From NCBI RefSeq assembly GCF_900113805.1, contig NZ_FOQT01000002.1, positions 248,001 to 312,000 of the forward strand: 64,000 nucleotides of DNA, read 5' to 3'. The stretch is from Halpernia frigidisoli. Its GTDB lineage: Bacteria; Bacteroidota; Bacteroidia; Flavobacteriales; Weeksellaceae. How positions within the stretch are numbered: position 1 is the first letter of the stretch; each line of letters begins with the position of its first letter. Shown here piece by piece: positions 1 through 8,566 of the stretch. Under the pieces are notes generated by a model that worked only from the letters and a program-made list of their open reading frames with translations, did no database searches and had not been told where the DNA came from. The position numbers and the translations under genes were made by a program.

Positions 1-53
1 ACAAAAATAAAGTTTTTTTAGTTCTAAATTTTATTTTTGAATTTTTAAATTAA

Positions 54-1097
54 CTAATCTATTAGGATCATTTCATAAGGCACTTTTTTTATTCTAGCTG
101 ATACATTTGGGAAATCACTGTCGTACATTTCAGCGCTCCTAATCTGGTAAGCTTTTTTTGCTCCGGAAATTAAAAACATATCGAGAAATGCCGTCATTTC
201 CTTACCTTTTCCAACGCCTGCGAAATCAATATGTCCCGTTTCTTCAGCGATAGTAAAAGTATAAACAAAACTGTACTTTTTTTCAGCTATATCACGGAAA
301 ACATTACTGTCAGAAGTGATCAAAATTTTATCAATGTTATCATATTGTTGCTTCAGATCATTTATCGCAAGTAAGCATTTATTGATCAGGATTTTGCGGT
401 TTTCAGTATTTAAAGACATACTTTCTCCTTCTTTAAACTCACCAAGTAAATTTTGAAATCTAAAAGAAATCGAAATATAATTACCACTTCCACCAAGATT
501 TTTGGTGTGAAATTCTATTTCTTCTTTTAAATAGGGCGAAGGTTTAAAAAGTTCATTGAATAATTCAGAATATTTCGGCAGACATTCCCAGGAATTACAA
601 CTGACATGCAACTGTTTTTTGTACCGATTAGACTGAAAAAAATCCTCCACAAATAGTTCATTTTCCCAAGTGTAAACAGCTGTAGAATTTAAATCATAGG
701 AAATATTTTTCTCATCAATACACCAGTCATAATGATTTGGCAGCAGATATTTTTCTAATTTAAATGGGAAAATAAAATGAACTTTAAAAATATAATGGTA
801 TTTTTTTGAATACATATAAAGTGTACAAATTCCTTTTAACCTGTCACTTATACCACCCGTATGAAAAAGACCTTCCTGTACATTGATGATAACTTGCTTT
901 CCAGTATCAATATCTGAAGTTATATTAAAAGTCTTTTTTTCTTTATTTTTTTTTCTGTAATAAACTTCTTTGTAAATGTGAGCTAAGATTATTGTAAATC
1001 TATATTTGCCCTTTAATTTAAAGTATAACTTGACAATTTTCATCACCCGAAAAGGGTGCAAAATCATGTAAAGAAGAATATCAAATATTTTTTTCAT
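54..1097 (-). CDS. Fucosyltransferase-like glycosyltransferase (GT-B type, tentative)
   Basis: Probably transfers a sugar during surface-glycan assembly. The protein has 347 residues, no signal peptide and a basic, hydrophobic N-terminus that could associate with the inner membrane. Residues 81-89 read GGISDRLKG, which resembles the GG-x-DRL-x-G nucleotide-sugar signature of NodZ/FUT8-type fucosyltransferases. The C-terminal part (FLDMFLISGAKKAYQIRSAE) resembles the family's second conserved block. It is the last visible gene of the glycan locus, 41 bp beyond the GT4-like gene, and has the same low GC. The family call rests on short motifs, so the donor sugar is unknown. Confidence 0.5.
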   Translation of the reverse strand: MKKIFDILLYMILHPFRVMKIVKLYFKLKGKYRFTIILAHIYKEVYYRKKNKEKKTFNITSDIDTGKQVIINVQEGLFHTGGISDRLKGICTLYMYSKKYHYIFKVHFIFPFKLEKYLLPNHYDWCIDEKNISYDLNSTAVYTWENELFVEDFFQSNRYKKQLHVSCNSWECLPKYSELFNELFKPSPYLKEEIEFHTKNLGGSGNYISISFRFQNLLGEFKEGESMSLNTENRKILINKCLLAINDLKQQYDNIDKILITSDSNVFRDIAEKKYSFVYTFTIAEETGHIDFAGVGKGKEMTAFLDMFLISGAKKAYQIRSAEMYDSDFPNVSARIKKVPYEMILID

Positions 1098-1138
1098 CTC
1101 ATTAAGCTCATTTCTTTATTTGTAAAAAAGAATATTCC

Positions 1139-2191
1139 TTAGAATTGTTGGGCGTTACTTTTACTTTCAAGTAATTTATTGATAACTGCCTCCGGAGAGC
1201 CGTATTTTTGCCAATAAATTTGCGCATTTTTCTCTAAAGTTTCTATCAGTTCGGTATTATCTAATAATTCTTCAATAGATTTAGAGATTGATTCCTGGGT
1301 GTTTTCTGTGAAGTACACATTTTTCTCATGAATTAAATCTACAGGCAGTTTATTTGAAAGAGGCACCGAAATAATTGCTTTTCCCATGCATAGAAATTCT
1401 GCCAGTTTCCACCCGTGACAATGATTAACAGAAGGATTATTAAAAACTAACGCCGATTTTTTTGTTTTTTCGATGAATTGTTTCAATGGTACTTTTTTGT
1501 TTCTGTACATCAGAATTTCAAGGTCATCAATGTATTTGCACTCGTAGCCAATATTCACAAATCCACCTTCGAAATTTATTCTTTTCAATTGTTTACATGA
1601 TCTGATAAAATAGGCTCTCGTAATATTTATAAAATCTGTTGATTTATCCCAAATCGAAGCAATAAAAAAAATATAGTCACCTTTGCTTTTTGCGGGTTTG
1701 TAGGAGGAAATCGGCAATCTTTTTACATACATTCTTAAAGTATCGAATATGTAAAGCTTTAAATATTTACTTCTCCAAAAATTAAATAAAAGATGAAAAA
1801 TATGCGTTACAGTTTGTGACAATGTAAAAATCCTGATGCCAAAACTTGGAGGAATACTTACTATTTTATTTTTTAATCTGTCACAATCAGAAGCAGATAA
1901 TAATTCTAAAGGTTCAAAAGAAAGGTCATTCAAATTAATTTTAGCATAAATATCTGCCCATCCAAGCATTTCTAATTCTAATTTTCTGAAATCATGAAAA
2001 TCCACCGCAATTTTTAAGATTTCACTTTCATATTCAACAACAAATAAAAAGCATTGCGTTCTTTCTCCTAAATTTTGAAAATGAGATTTTGAAAAAAGAG
2101 CTTTTTCACCGAATAGTTCTTTTAACCCATGAATGTAAAACGAAGCATAATTCATCTTACAGGCAGCATCCATATAAATTCTCCTTACCAT
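1139..2191 (-). CDS. GT4/GT1-like glycosyltransferase
   Basis: A 350-residue protein with a recognisable GT-B C-terminal half. Around residues 260-280 it reads GWKLAEFLCMGKAIISVP, the donor-binding block in which an acidic residue follows a lysine-leucine, and then a helix-rich tail (SIEELLDNTELIETLEKNAQ) typical of GT4 C-termini. The N-terminal acceptor half is divergent and I cannot assign it. Only one base separates it from the upstream polymerase gene, so the two are translationally close and probably co-transcribed. Its role is inferred from the locus: one step in assembling the repeat unit on the cytoplasmic face. Confidence 0.7.
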   Translation of the reverse strand: MVRRIYMDAACKMNYASFYIHGLKELFGEKALFSKSHFQNLGERTQCFLFVVEYESEILKIAVDFHDFRKLELEMLGWADIYAKINLNDLSFEPLELLSASDCDRLKNKIVSIPPSFGIRIFTLSQTVTHIFHLLFNFWRSKYLKLYIFDTLRMYVKRLPISSYKPAKSKGDYIFFIASIWDKSTDFINITRAYFIRSCKQLKRINFEGGFVNIGYECKYIDDLEILMYRNKKVPLKQFIEKTKKSALVFNNPSVNHCHGWKLAEFLCMGKAIISVPLSNKLPVDLIHEKNVYFTENTQESISKSIEELLDNTELIETLEKNAQIYWQKYGSPEAVINKLLESKSNAQQF

Positions 2192-2192
2192 C

Positions 2193-3290
2193 CTACAAAC
2201 CTTTTAAAAACATAATGTAAGTGAATAAATAGTAAACTGAAATGATCACACCTAATTTTCGGTATTGATTGGGCCATATTTTATATTTTAAAATTGGGTA
2301 GGCAATAATTGGCGCCATTAAAAACCAGGAGAGGTAAGCAAACCGATTTGAAAAATTAGCCCGAATAACAAGGATCCAAAAAGCATTTCCAATCATATAA
2401 ACACCCCAAAGATGAATATAAAATTTATCGGTTATATTTTTCTTAAAAATAAAATACCACCCGGCAAAAACTGCAAACGAAGAATAAAATAAAAAATCCC
2501 AGCGAAAACCTGTGTGAGCAAATGACACATTATCAATATTACCTTTTGTGAGGTAGCTCTGCGCACGTTCATCTCCAGCAAAACCCAATGTGCTAAAAAG
2601 CGATTCCCACGAACTGCCTCCTACTAGCGAAAGCGGAATTGCGAACAGCCAAATGTATAAATAGATTCTGGGATTTTTATACAGACCAGCAAATAAAAAT
2701 GCGGCTATCGGGATAATCAATGAATTATGAATACCCACAGAAACAGCCATTAAGGCGTACATTATAACTTTTTGCCGATAATAACAAAGTGCGAGAATAA
2801 ATATCGACGTTCCCAAGCCATTCCTGATACCATTAGTTGCAAAACCCATAAACATATAAGAGCCTGCAAAAATAAAGAAAACGAAAAACCAATAATTACC
2901 CCCATATTTTTTTGAAAATATATAACAGGGAACGATATATATAATGGCGCACAAAAGAAAAAACATGGTGTTAGTCATTATCTTGGCCGAATTTATCAGA
3001 AAATAATTAAAAACAAACTCTTTTTTAATGATGATATCCTTTCCGGTAGAGGCAAGTTTAAAATACTGATCGTAAGTCCACATATCTCCAAATTCATCTC
3101 TCACAGGACGTAAACCGACGAATGAAATCACAAAAAAAACAAGAAAAACTCCTAAAATTGTAGTAAATTTTTTAATTCCGGAATCTAAAACATCAAAATT
3201 AAATGCGTGAAAAAGAATGACAAGCATATATACCATCATCACATTGTAATAAACCGTAGCATAACTACCCAAAGGAACCCAATCGTACAA
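2193..3290 (-). CDS. wzy: EpsG/Wzy-like polysaccharide polymerase
   Basis: A 365-residue integral membrane protein with about ten hydrophobic segments. The central stretch, residues 155-170 (RNGLGTSIFILAL) followed by a basic loop and a conserved IHNS, matches the EpsG family pattern (R-x-G-hydrophobic helix, basic loop, H-x-S). EpsG proteins are Wzy-type polymerases that join lipid-linked repeat units in the periplasm. It is the only polymerase candidate in the locus. Its presence beside a Wzc-type kinase argues for a Wzy-dependent pathway, although no Wzx flippase is seen in this window. Confidence 0.75.
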   Translation of the reverse strand: MYDWVPLGSYATVYYNVMMVYMLVILFHAFNFDVLDSGIKKFTTILGVFLVFFVISFVGLRPVRDEFGDMWTYDQYFKLASTGKDIIIKKEFVFNYFLINSAKIMTNTMFFLLCAIIYIVPCYIFSKKYGGNYWFFVFFIFAGSYMFMGFATNGIRNGLGTSIFILALCYYRQKVIMYALMAVSVGIHNSLIIPIAAFLFAGLYKNPRIYLYIWLFAIPLSLVGGSSWESLFSTLGFAGDERAQSYLTKGNIDNVSFAHTGFRWDFLFYSSFAVFAGWYFIFKKNITDKFYIHLWGVYMIGNAFWILVIRANFSNRFAYLSWFLMAPIIAYPILKYKIWPNQYRKLGVIISVYYLFTYIMFLKGL

Positions 3291-3328
3291 TTATTTTATA
3301 GATTATTAGCTGTTAATGTTCAAAGTGG

Positions 3329-4435
3329 TCAAAGTGATTTTTTAAATAAATTTATCCATTTACCCATCACAATATCAATAGAGAAACGTTGAATATTTTC
3401 GATTCCAGCAGCGCCCATAGTTTTTCTTTCATCTTCGTGCTGCATTAGAAAGCCTAATTTTTCTGTAAAAATATCTAAATTATTGTAAGAAATAATAAAA
3501 GAATCTTCGTCGTTTGTCAATATATTTTTGGGACCGGTGGGACAATCGTATGAAATTACGGGTAAACCAACAGAAAGAGCCTCCAGTAAAACCATTGGAA
3601 AACATTCTGTGGCAGACGTCATCGCATAAATGCTGTAATTTTCCATGGTTTTTTTTAAATCCTTCGTCACACCTCTAAATTTAATTTTGTCAGACAAATT
3701 AAAATCTGACATTTTATTCTGCAACAATTTTTGAGTCCCAACATAATCTTCACCCCAAAAATGCAGTTCCCATTCCGGAAAATCATGAGATAATCTTGAA
3801 AAAATTTCAATTAAATCTCCAAAATTTTTAACGGGCGAAATTCTTCCCGCAGCCAATATTTTTTTTGAATTAGAATCTGAACGGTATTCAGAAATTTCCG
3901 CAGGATTTGGGATTACGGAAATATTTTTATTGAAGTAATATTTTTTTTCATCTTTATTTAAAACCACAACTGCGTGGTATTTTTTTTCAATAGAAATATT
4001 TAATTTTTGAAAAATTTTAGCTTTAAGATCAGCTGGTTGTAAATTATCGAAAAATCTTGAAGAATGATATTCTTTTATTTTAGGAATCTTTTTAGATAAA
4101 AATGGCAAAAAATAAAAATCCGGACCAAAACTAGCGCTGATAATAATGTCAGGTTTTATCTCAGCAAAAATCCGTTTTAAATTCCTACAGTGCTTTGGAA
4201 TTTTTTTTAAATTTTCTTTGCTAAAGTAACTTTTCTCAATTTTATAATTGACTTGGAGATCCAGCCAGTTTATTTTATCACTAAATTTATAAACGGGCGG
4301 TTTATTTTGTTGATTATGTGTCACGATATAAACCTCATCGTCATGAATATCAGCTAAATAATTGGCTTTTTGTGAAAGTACTTTTTCTACGCCGCCGTGC
4401 AGATAAACCTGATCTGTAAGATAAAGAATTTTCAT
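3329..4435 (-). CDS. Glycosyltransferase family 4
   Basis: A 368-residue GT-B enzyme. The N-terminus has the GGVEKVLSQKANYL acceptor-side block at residues 14-27. The donor site has AAGRISPVKNF near residue 195 and the E-x7-E motif (ECFPMVLLEAL) near residue 275, followed by GLPVISYDCPTGP. It should be a retaining transferase using a nucleotide sugar on the cytoplasmic face. Its start overlaps the end of the upstream GT32 gene by 4 bases (ATGA), which implies translational coupling. The acceptor cannot be read from the sequence. Confidence 0.88.
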   Translation of the reverse strand: MKILYLTDQVYLHGGVEKVLSQKANYLADIHDDEVYIVTHNQQNKPPVYKFSDKINWLDLQVNYKIEKSYFSKENLKKIPKHCRNLKRIFAEIKPDIIISASFGPDFYFLPFLSKKIPKIKEYHSSRFFDNLQPADLKAKIFQKLNISIEKKYHAVVVLNKDEKKYYFNKNISVIPNPAEISEYRSDSNSKKILAAGRISPVKNFGDLIEIFSRLSHDFPEWELHFWGEDYVGTQKLLQNKMSDFNLSDKIKFRGVTKDLKKTMENYSIYAMTSATECFPMVLLEALSVGLPVISYDCPTGPKNILTNDEDSFIISYNNLDIFTEKLGFLMQHEDERKTMGAAGIENIQRFSIDIVMGKWINLFKKSL

Positions 4436-5199
4436 AAATACCTATCTTTCAACTGTTTCAAATGTAACAACTTTATAATTAGAAGAATATTTTTTGTGCC
4501 AAAAAAACCAATCAGTCGGCGCTTAAAATTAGATAAATTTTTATCTTTTTTGGGTATCCAGCTCATGGCAAAATGATGGATACAATAAGTATTTGAAGTT
4601 TTCGTGATAATGCCGGTTCCCATATCTTTTGCACTAAAATATTCTTTTTTAAATAAATAAAAATGCGTATTATAATTTTGTCTAATATTTTGAAGTAGAA
4701 CTGATTCATCTACAACTTTAATAGTTTTATCCCGAGAAATTATTTTATTCATGACTTGTGGCAAAGTGGTCATGTCGAGTGATCCATCTTTTTTAATGAA
4801 TGGTTTGTCGAAATATTCCAAAATATTTAAAAGCCAATCGGCATTTTTTTCCGCACCGAGTACTGCAGCCTCAATCCATCCATCGCCTTCCGTTCCAACA
4901 AAATACGGCAATGTTAGAAGCGGGTCAAAATTTTTAATTACTTCTACATCCGTATCAAGATAAATACCGCCGTATTGGTATAACGCGTAAATCCGAATAA
5001 AATCTGCGGCGAAAGCATACTTTTTTGTTTCAAAAGCCTCTTTCACCCACAGAATTTCTCCCACATTATCTTTTTTCAAATCCCAAAGCACAAACTCATA
5101 ATCAGGAAGAATTGTTTTCCATGTCTTGATGCAATTTGCATTTTTCTTCGGAATTGGTTCATCACTTAACCAGCAATAATGTATTATTTTAGGTATCAT
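4432..5199 (-). CDS. GT32 glycosyltransferase (DXD, capsular sugar transferase)
   Basis: A 255-residue member of the Gly_transf_sug/OCH1-like GT32 group. It begins MIPKIIHYCW, the hallmark N-terminus of this group, and has the DXD metal/nucleotide-sugar site in GGIYLDTDVEV at residues 77-87. The C-terminal HHFAMSW matches the family's H-x-W region. It probably adds galactose or mannose in a retaining reaction. It overlaps the next gene by 4 bases. About 96 bp of AT-rich sequence separates it from the upstream pyruvyl transferase gene. Confidence 0.85.
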   Translation of the reverse strand: MIPKIIHYCWLSDEPIPKKNANCIKTWKTILPDYEFVLWDLKKDNVGEILWVKEAFETKKYAFAADFIRIYALYQYGGIYLDTDVEVIKNFDPLLTLPYFVGTEGDGWIEAAVLGAEKNADWLLNILEYFDKPFIKKDGSLDMTTLPQVMNKIISRDKTIKVVDESVLLQNIRQNYNTHFYLFKKEYFSAKDMGTGIITKTSNTYCIHHFAMSWIPKKDKNLSNFKRRLIGFFGTKNILLIIKLLHLKQLKDRYL

Positions 5200-5295
5200 A
5201 TCACAAACTGGAAATTGTTGAACTTATCACTTTTTAAATGAAGACAAAAATAATGATTTATTAACTTCAATTAATTCACTTATCAATACTAAATT

Positions 5296-6372
5296 TTAAA
5301 TATTTAAAGAATTTTGGAGAAATTTATTAACCTTCTCCCTTTCCTGCTCAATAATTTTTTCTGTTTGGGAAAAATCAACCCTAAATAAGGATTTATCTTT
5401 AAAATCCATTTTAAATCTGTTCTGCAGATTAAATTTTTCTAAAATATTTGTAATTCTCGTCTGCATATTTTCCCCACCAATTCTTGTGTAAACTACAAAT
5501 GGTGTTTTTAAAATAATAGAAAAAACAACACCGTGAAAAGAATCCGTTAGAAACAGCGCTGAACCATTGATAAGATCTACCCATTCTGAAGGATCAATAT
5601 CGTAGTATTTTGAAACTTTTAAATTATTTAATTCTACAATTTCAAAATCATTGGAAATTTTATTTAAAACATTTGTGGCACCTTGTGGCATTTCACCTAG
5701 AAAATAAGTGATAATATATTTACCTGCAGGTTTATTTTCTGGAATTGCAGAGAAATCCAGCCATTCATTTTTGGAAAGACACATCGTTGGATCACAAAGA
5801 ATTTCTACGTTTTTTCCTGTAAAATTTTTCACTATTTCTGCACCACTTTCCTCACGCACGCTCAGATTTTCAAAACCGAGTAATCCATCTGTAAAATTTT
5901 TCCGGAATTTTTCTTTAATATCTGAACTGCCAAAACTGGGCGAAAAAGCAATTCTTTTAATTTTTGGCGCAAATTTTAAAAAAATAAAATCTGACATACT
6001 ATTTGCAAATGACCCCCAGATCTGATCGCTTCCAACACTAAAAAAAGAATAATTTACATGGAAATTTTTCTCAATTTTTAAAGGATCAAAATAATACTTT
6101 GTTTCTTTATAATAATGTGAAGCATGCTTTTTAAAATTTGAAATTCTTTTTCTTTTTAAAAAATAAACTGCAAGATTAGACCTTAAAAAAAATAAATAAT
6201 GTAAAAAAACTTTTGCTCTGATCCACAAAGAATCTTTAGTTTCGGGTAATTTGTACTTTAATATTTCGGAAGTAAAACCAAGTTTCTCGTAAACTTTCTG
6301 CACGGCAAACATTTGTAATCTGTTTCCATAATTTTGATACCCGAAAAGTGTAATTATACCTATTTTTTTCAT
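5296..6372 (-). CDS. Polysaccharide pyruvyl transferase family protein
   Basis: A 358-residue protein of the PS_pyruv_trans family (CsaB/WcaK/EpsO type), which moves pyruvate from phosphoenolpyruvate to a sugar as a ketal and gives the glycan negative charge. Evidence: an N-terminal GYQNYGNRLQ block at residues 11-20, SVGSDQIWG near residue 116, and DSFHGVVFSI near residue 276 with the family's conserved histidine. It lies between GT genes on the same strand. In other bacteria this family often occurs with F420-dehydrogenase-beta-like proteins, and one is present three genes upstream (8567-9970). Confidence 0.85.
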   Translation of the reverse strand: MKKIGIITLFGYQNYGNRLQMFAVQKVYEKLGFTSEILKYKLPETKDSLWIRAKVFLHYLFFLRSNLAVYFLKRKRISNFKKHASHYYKETKYYFDPLKIEKNFHVNYSFFSVGSDQIWGSFANSMSDFIFLKFAPKIKRIAFSPSFGSSDIKEKFRKNFTDGLLGFENLSVREESGAEIVKNFTGKNVEILCDPTMCLSKNEWLDFSAIPENKPAGKYIITYFLGEMPQGATNVLNKISNDFEIVELNNLKVSKYYDIDPSEWVDLINGSALFLTDSFHGVVFSIILKTPFVVYTRIGGENMQTRITNILEKFNLQNRFKMDFKDKSLFRVDFSQTEKIIEQEREKVNKFLQNSLNI

Positions 6373-6393
6373 TAATCTTAATATAGATAAAAG

Positions 6394-7536
6394 TTAAAAC
6401 AGTTTATCAATCGCCCGATAAGCTTTTTCGTTAGACACCACATATTCATCAACAGATAACTTTAATGTATCTTGTGCTTTTTGATTTTCTAATAAATTCA
6501 TGATTTGACGAACAAAAGATTCTTTATTTTTTTCACAAAGTACACCTAATTTTCCATTTTGCAAAGCTTCGGTTAAAGCTGGCAAATTAGTTGTTACAAT
6601 TAGTTTTTTCAGAACCAAAGCTTCATGTATGGTTATTGATTGAGATTCTACGAGAGAAGTTTGAATGTATAGATCTGCTTGTTTAATATACGGGTATGGA
6701 TTTTTTTTCATTCCTAACAATACACATTCCGAAGACAGATTTTTTTGTTGAATTATTTTCTCAATCTCTGAAAAAATATCACCGTCACCGATGAAATACC
6801 ATTTAAATTTTAATCCCCTATTTTTAAGCTCATCGGCAACTTCAATCGCCAGGTGAATTCCTTTCTCTTTTGAAAAGCGACTAACCGTTATAAAAGTTTT
6901 TGTTTCAACCGCTTTTTTCAGATCTGCCACTTCAGAAAGAGAATCTTCAATAATTTTTTCTGCGTTAATAATGTTCGGGATAACGTGAAATCGGTTAATA
7001 TGCAGCGGAAAATGTTCCGACAGCATTTTTTTATTGGCTTCCGAAACAGTAATAACATTCCTGAATTTGTTAAAATATTTTTGATCTAAAGCGTATTCTC
7101 TTTTAGAAAACTCATAAGAACCATGGTGAAACCAAAGAAACTTTTCACCGTATAAAACATTGTCAACAGCGTAAAAACGCGAATATCCATCCTGATTATA
7201 GCAAATCACTTTTTGGTATTCTTCTTTAATTTTTGGGAAAAACAACCATGGTTTCTTTATAATTTTATCAAAAAATTTGAATGTAAGTAATTCTTTAAAA
7301 GCCAAAATCTTTTTAAAAATCTTTTTTTCATCCTTTACAGCTTTCCATGTTTTTGGATATTGATAATAAATTACATTCACAGATCCCGGAATTTCTTTTT
7401 CTAAAACACCATTTGCTTCCCAAACAATTAAATCGATTTTTAAATTTCGTTTAGAAAGGTAATTCAGAAATTCAATCAAACTTTTTTGAATGCCGCCGAT
7501 ATGCAAATCATTAACGAGTATAAGAATTTTACACAT
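6394..7536 (-). CDS. Glycosyltransferase family 4
   Basis: A 380-residue GT-B enzyme. Residues 14-27 (GGIQKSLIEFLNYL) form the acceptor-side glycine loop. TVSRFSKEKGIHLAIEVA opens the donor domain near residue 220. The E-x7-E site is ESQSITIHEAL near residue 292. The C-terminal YRAIDKLF helix is usual for the family. Its start overlaps the 3' end of the upstream GT2 gene by 8 bases, so both belong to one transcript. It should work on the cytoplasmic face in repeat-unit assembly; the sugar is unknown. Confidence 0.88.
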   Translation of the reverse strand: MCKILILVNDLHIGGIQKSLIEFLNYLSKRNLKIDLIVWEANGVLEKEIPGSVNVIYYQYPKTWKAVKDEKKIFKKILAFKELLTFKFFDKIIKKPWLFFPKIKEEYQKVICYNQDGYSRFYAVDNVLYGEKFLWFHHGSYEFSKREYALDQKYFNKFRNVITVSEANKKMLSEHFPLHINRFHVIPNIINAEKIIEDSLSEVADLKKAVETKTFITVSRFSKEKGIHLAIEVADELKNRGLKFKWYFIGDGDIFSEIEKIIQQKNLSSECVLLGMKKNPYPYIKQADLYIQTSLVESQSITIHEALVLKKLIVTTNLPALTEALQNGKLGVLCEKNKESFVRQIMNLLENQKAQDTLKLSVDEYVVSNEKAYRAIDKLF

Positions 7537-8560
7537 GTTTTATGAAAGAAATTAACTTTTCATAAATCACAAATGATTTTGCCATCCGGTGTTTTATAAA
7601 AAAAAGAATTATTTTTTGAGAAAAACTTTGATTTTTGAAACTCAAATTTTCAAATGCAGCTCCTAATTCAGGCTGCTCAATAACAAATTTGACCTCTTTA
7701 CATTTTTGCCTAAATGTAATTCTTTCATTGCGGTGAATATTTACCAAAACATAGAAAGTTGAGTGTAAAAGTTGTAATTTTAGTTGTCTTGCAAAATCAT
7801 AATCACCGTTGTTTTGAAGCAAATTTTTAAGTTCTAAATTTAAATAAAGCAAATTTTCCCACCAGTCAGGCTGGTATTTTTTCGAGCGGGATTCTTCGTA
7901 ATGAAGATAATTATACAAATAATTTTCTTTAAGATAATAGAAAGATTTTGCTTTCAATATTGATTCTGCCATGAAAAGATAATCTTCAGAATACATCAAT
8001 GATCCATCGAAATTAATCGTATTATCAATTAATAATGATCTTTTAAACAAGCAAGACCAAACCGAAATAATCGGTATTCTGCCAAATTTTTCGGTAACAA
8101 TTAAGGTTGGATATAATTCTTCAATAATCTCAGATTTTGAATAAAAACCACGACGGAGAACTGATGATATTTTTTCAGATGAATTATTTGTTATTTTAAA
8201 AAAATCACACATTATAATATCACTGGAAAACTTTTCTGAAGTAATGCTAAACATTTTTTCATAGATGTCAGGCTCCAACCAGTCATCACTATCTACAAAA
8301 GTAATGTAGTCGCCGGCTGCGGAAATTATCCCAATATTTCTTGCCACAGAAACACCTGCATTTTTTTGATGAATTAGCTTTATACGGCTGTCATTTTTTG
8401 CATAATCCTCACAAATTTCAGGTGATGAATCTGTAGACCCATCATTTACGAGGATAATTTCTAAATTGGAAAATGTTTGATTTAAAATTGAATCCAGACA
8501 TTTACGCAGATATTTTTCTACATTATAAACTGGGACAATTACGCTTAAAATTTTATCCAT
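7529..8560 (-). CDS. Glycosyltransferase family 2
   Basis: A 343-residue GT-A enzyme. The N-terminus reads SVIVPVYNVEKYLRKCLDS, then LVNDGSTDSSPEI and, near residue 90, FVDSDDWLEPD, the nucleotide-sugar and metal-binding aspartates of GT2. The C-terminal 130 residues are helical and lysine-rich, with no strong membrane segment except a weak hydrophobic stretch (KIILFFI). It follows the Fe-S protein gene by 6 bases. It is one of six GT2 enzymes in the locus, which suggests a long repeat unit or duplicated side-chain steps. Confidence 0.9.
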   Translation of the reverse strand: MDKILSVIVPVYNVEKYLRKCLDSILNQTFSNLEIILVNDGSTDSSPEICEDYAKNDSRIKLIHQKNAGVSVARNIGIISAAGDYITFVDSDDWLEPDIYEKMFSITSEKFSSDIIMCDFFKITNNSSEKISSVLRRGFYSKSEIIEELYPTLIVTEKFGRIPIISVWSCLFKRSLLIDNTINFDGSLMYSEDYLFMAESILKAKSFYYLKENYLYNYLHYEESRSKKYQPDWWENLLYLNLELKNLLQNNGDYDFARQLKLQLLHSTFYVLVNIHRNERITFRQKCKEVKFVIEQPELGAAFENLSFKNQSFSQKIILFFIKHRMAKSFVIYEKLISFIKHV

Positions 8561-8566
8561 ATAATA

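Noticed and set aside
3207-3392. 61-codon plus-strand frame at the polymerase/GT4 junction
   Set aside because: Antisense to two genes and of low-quality composition.
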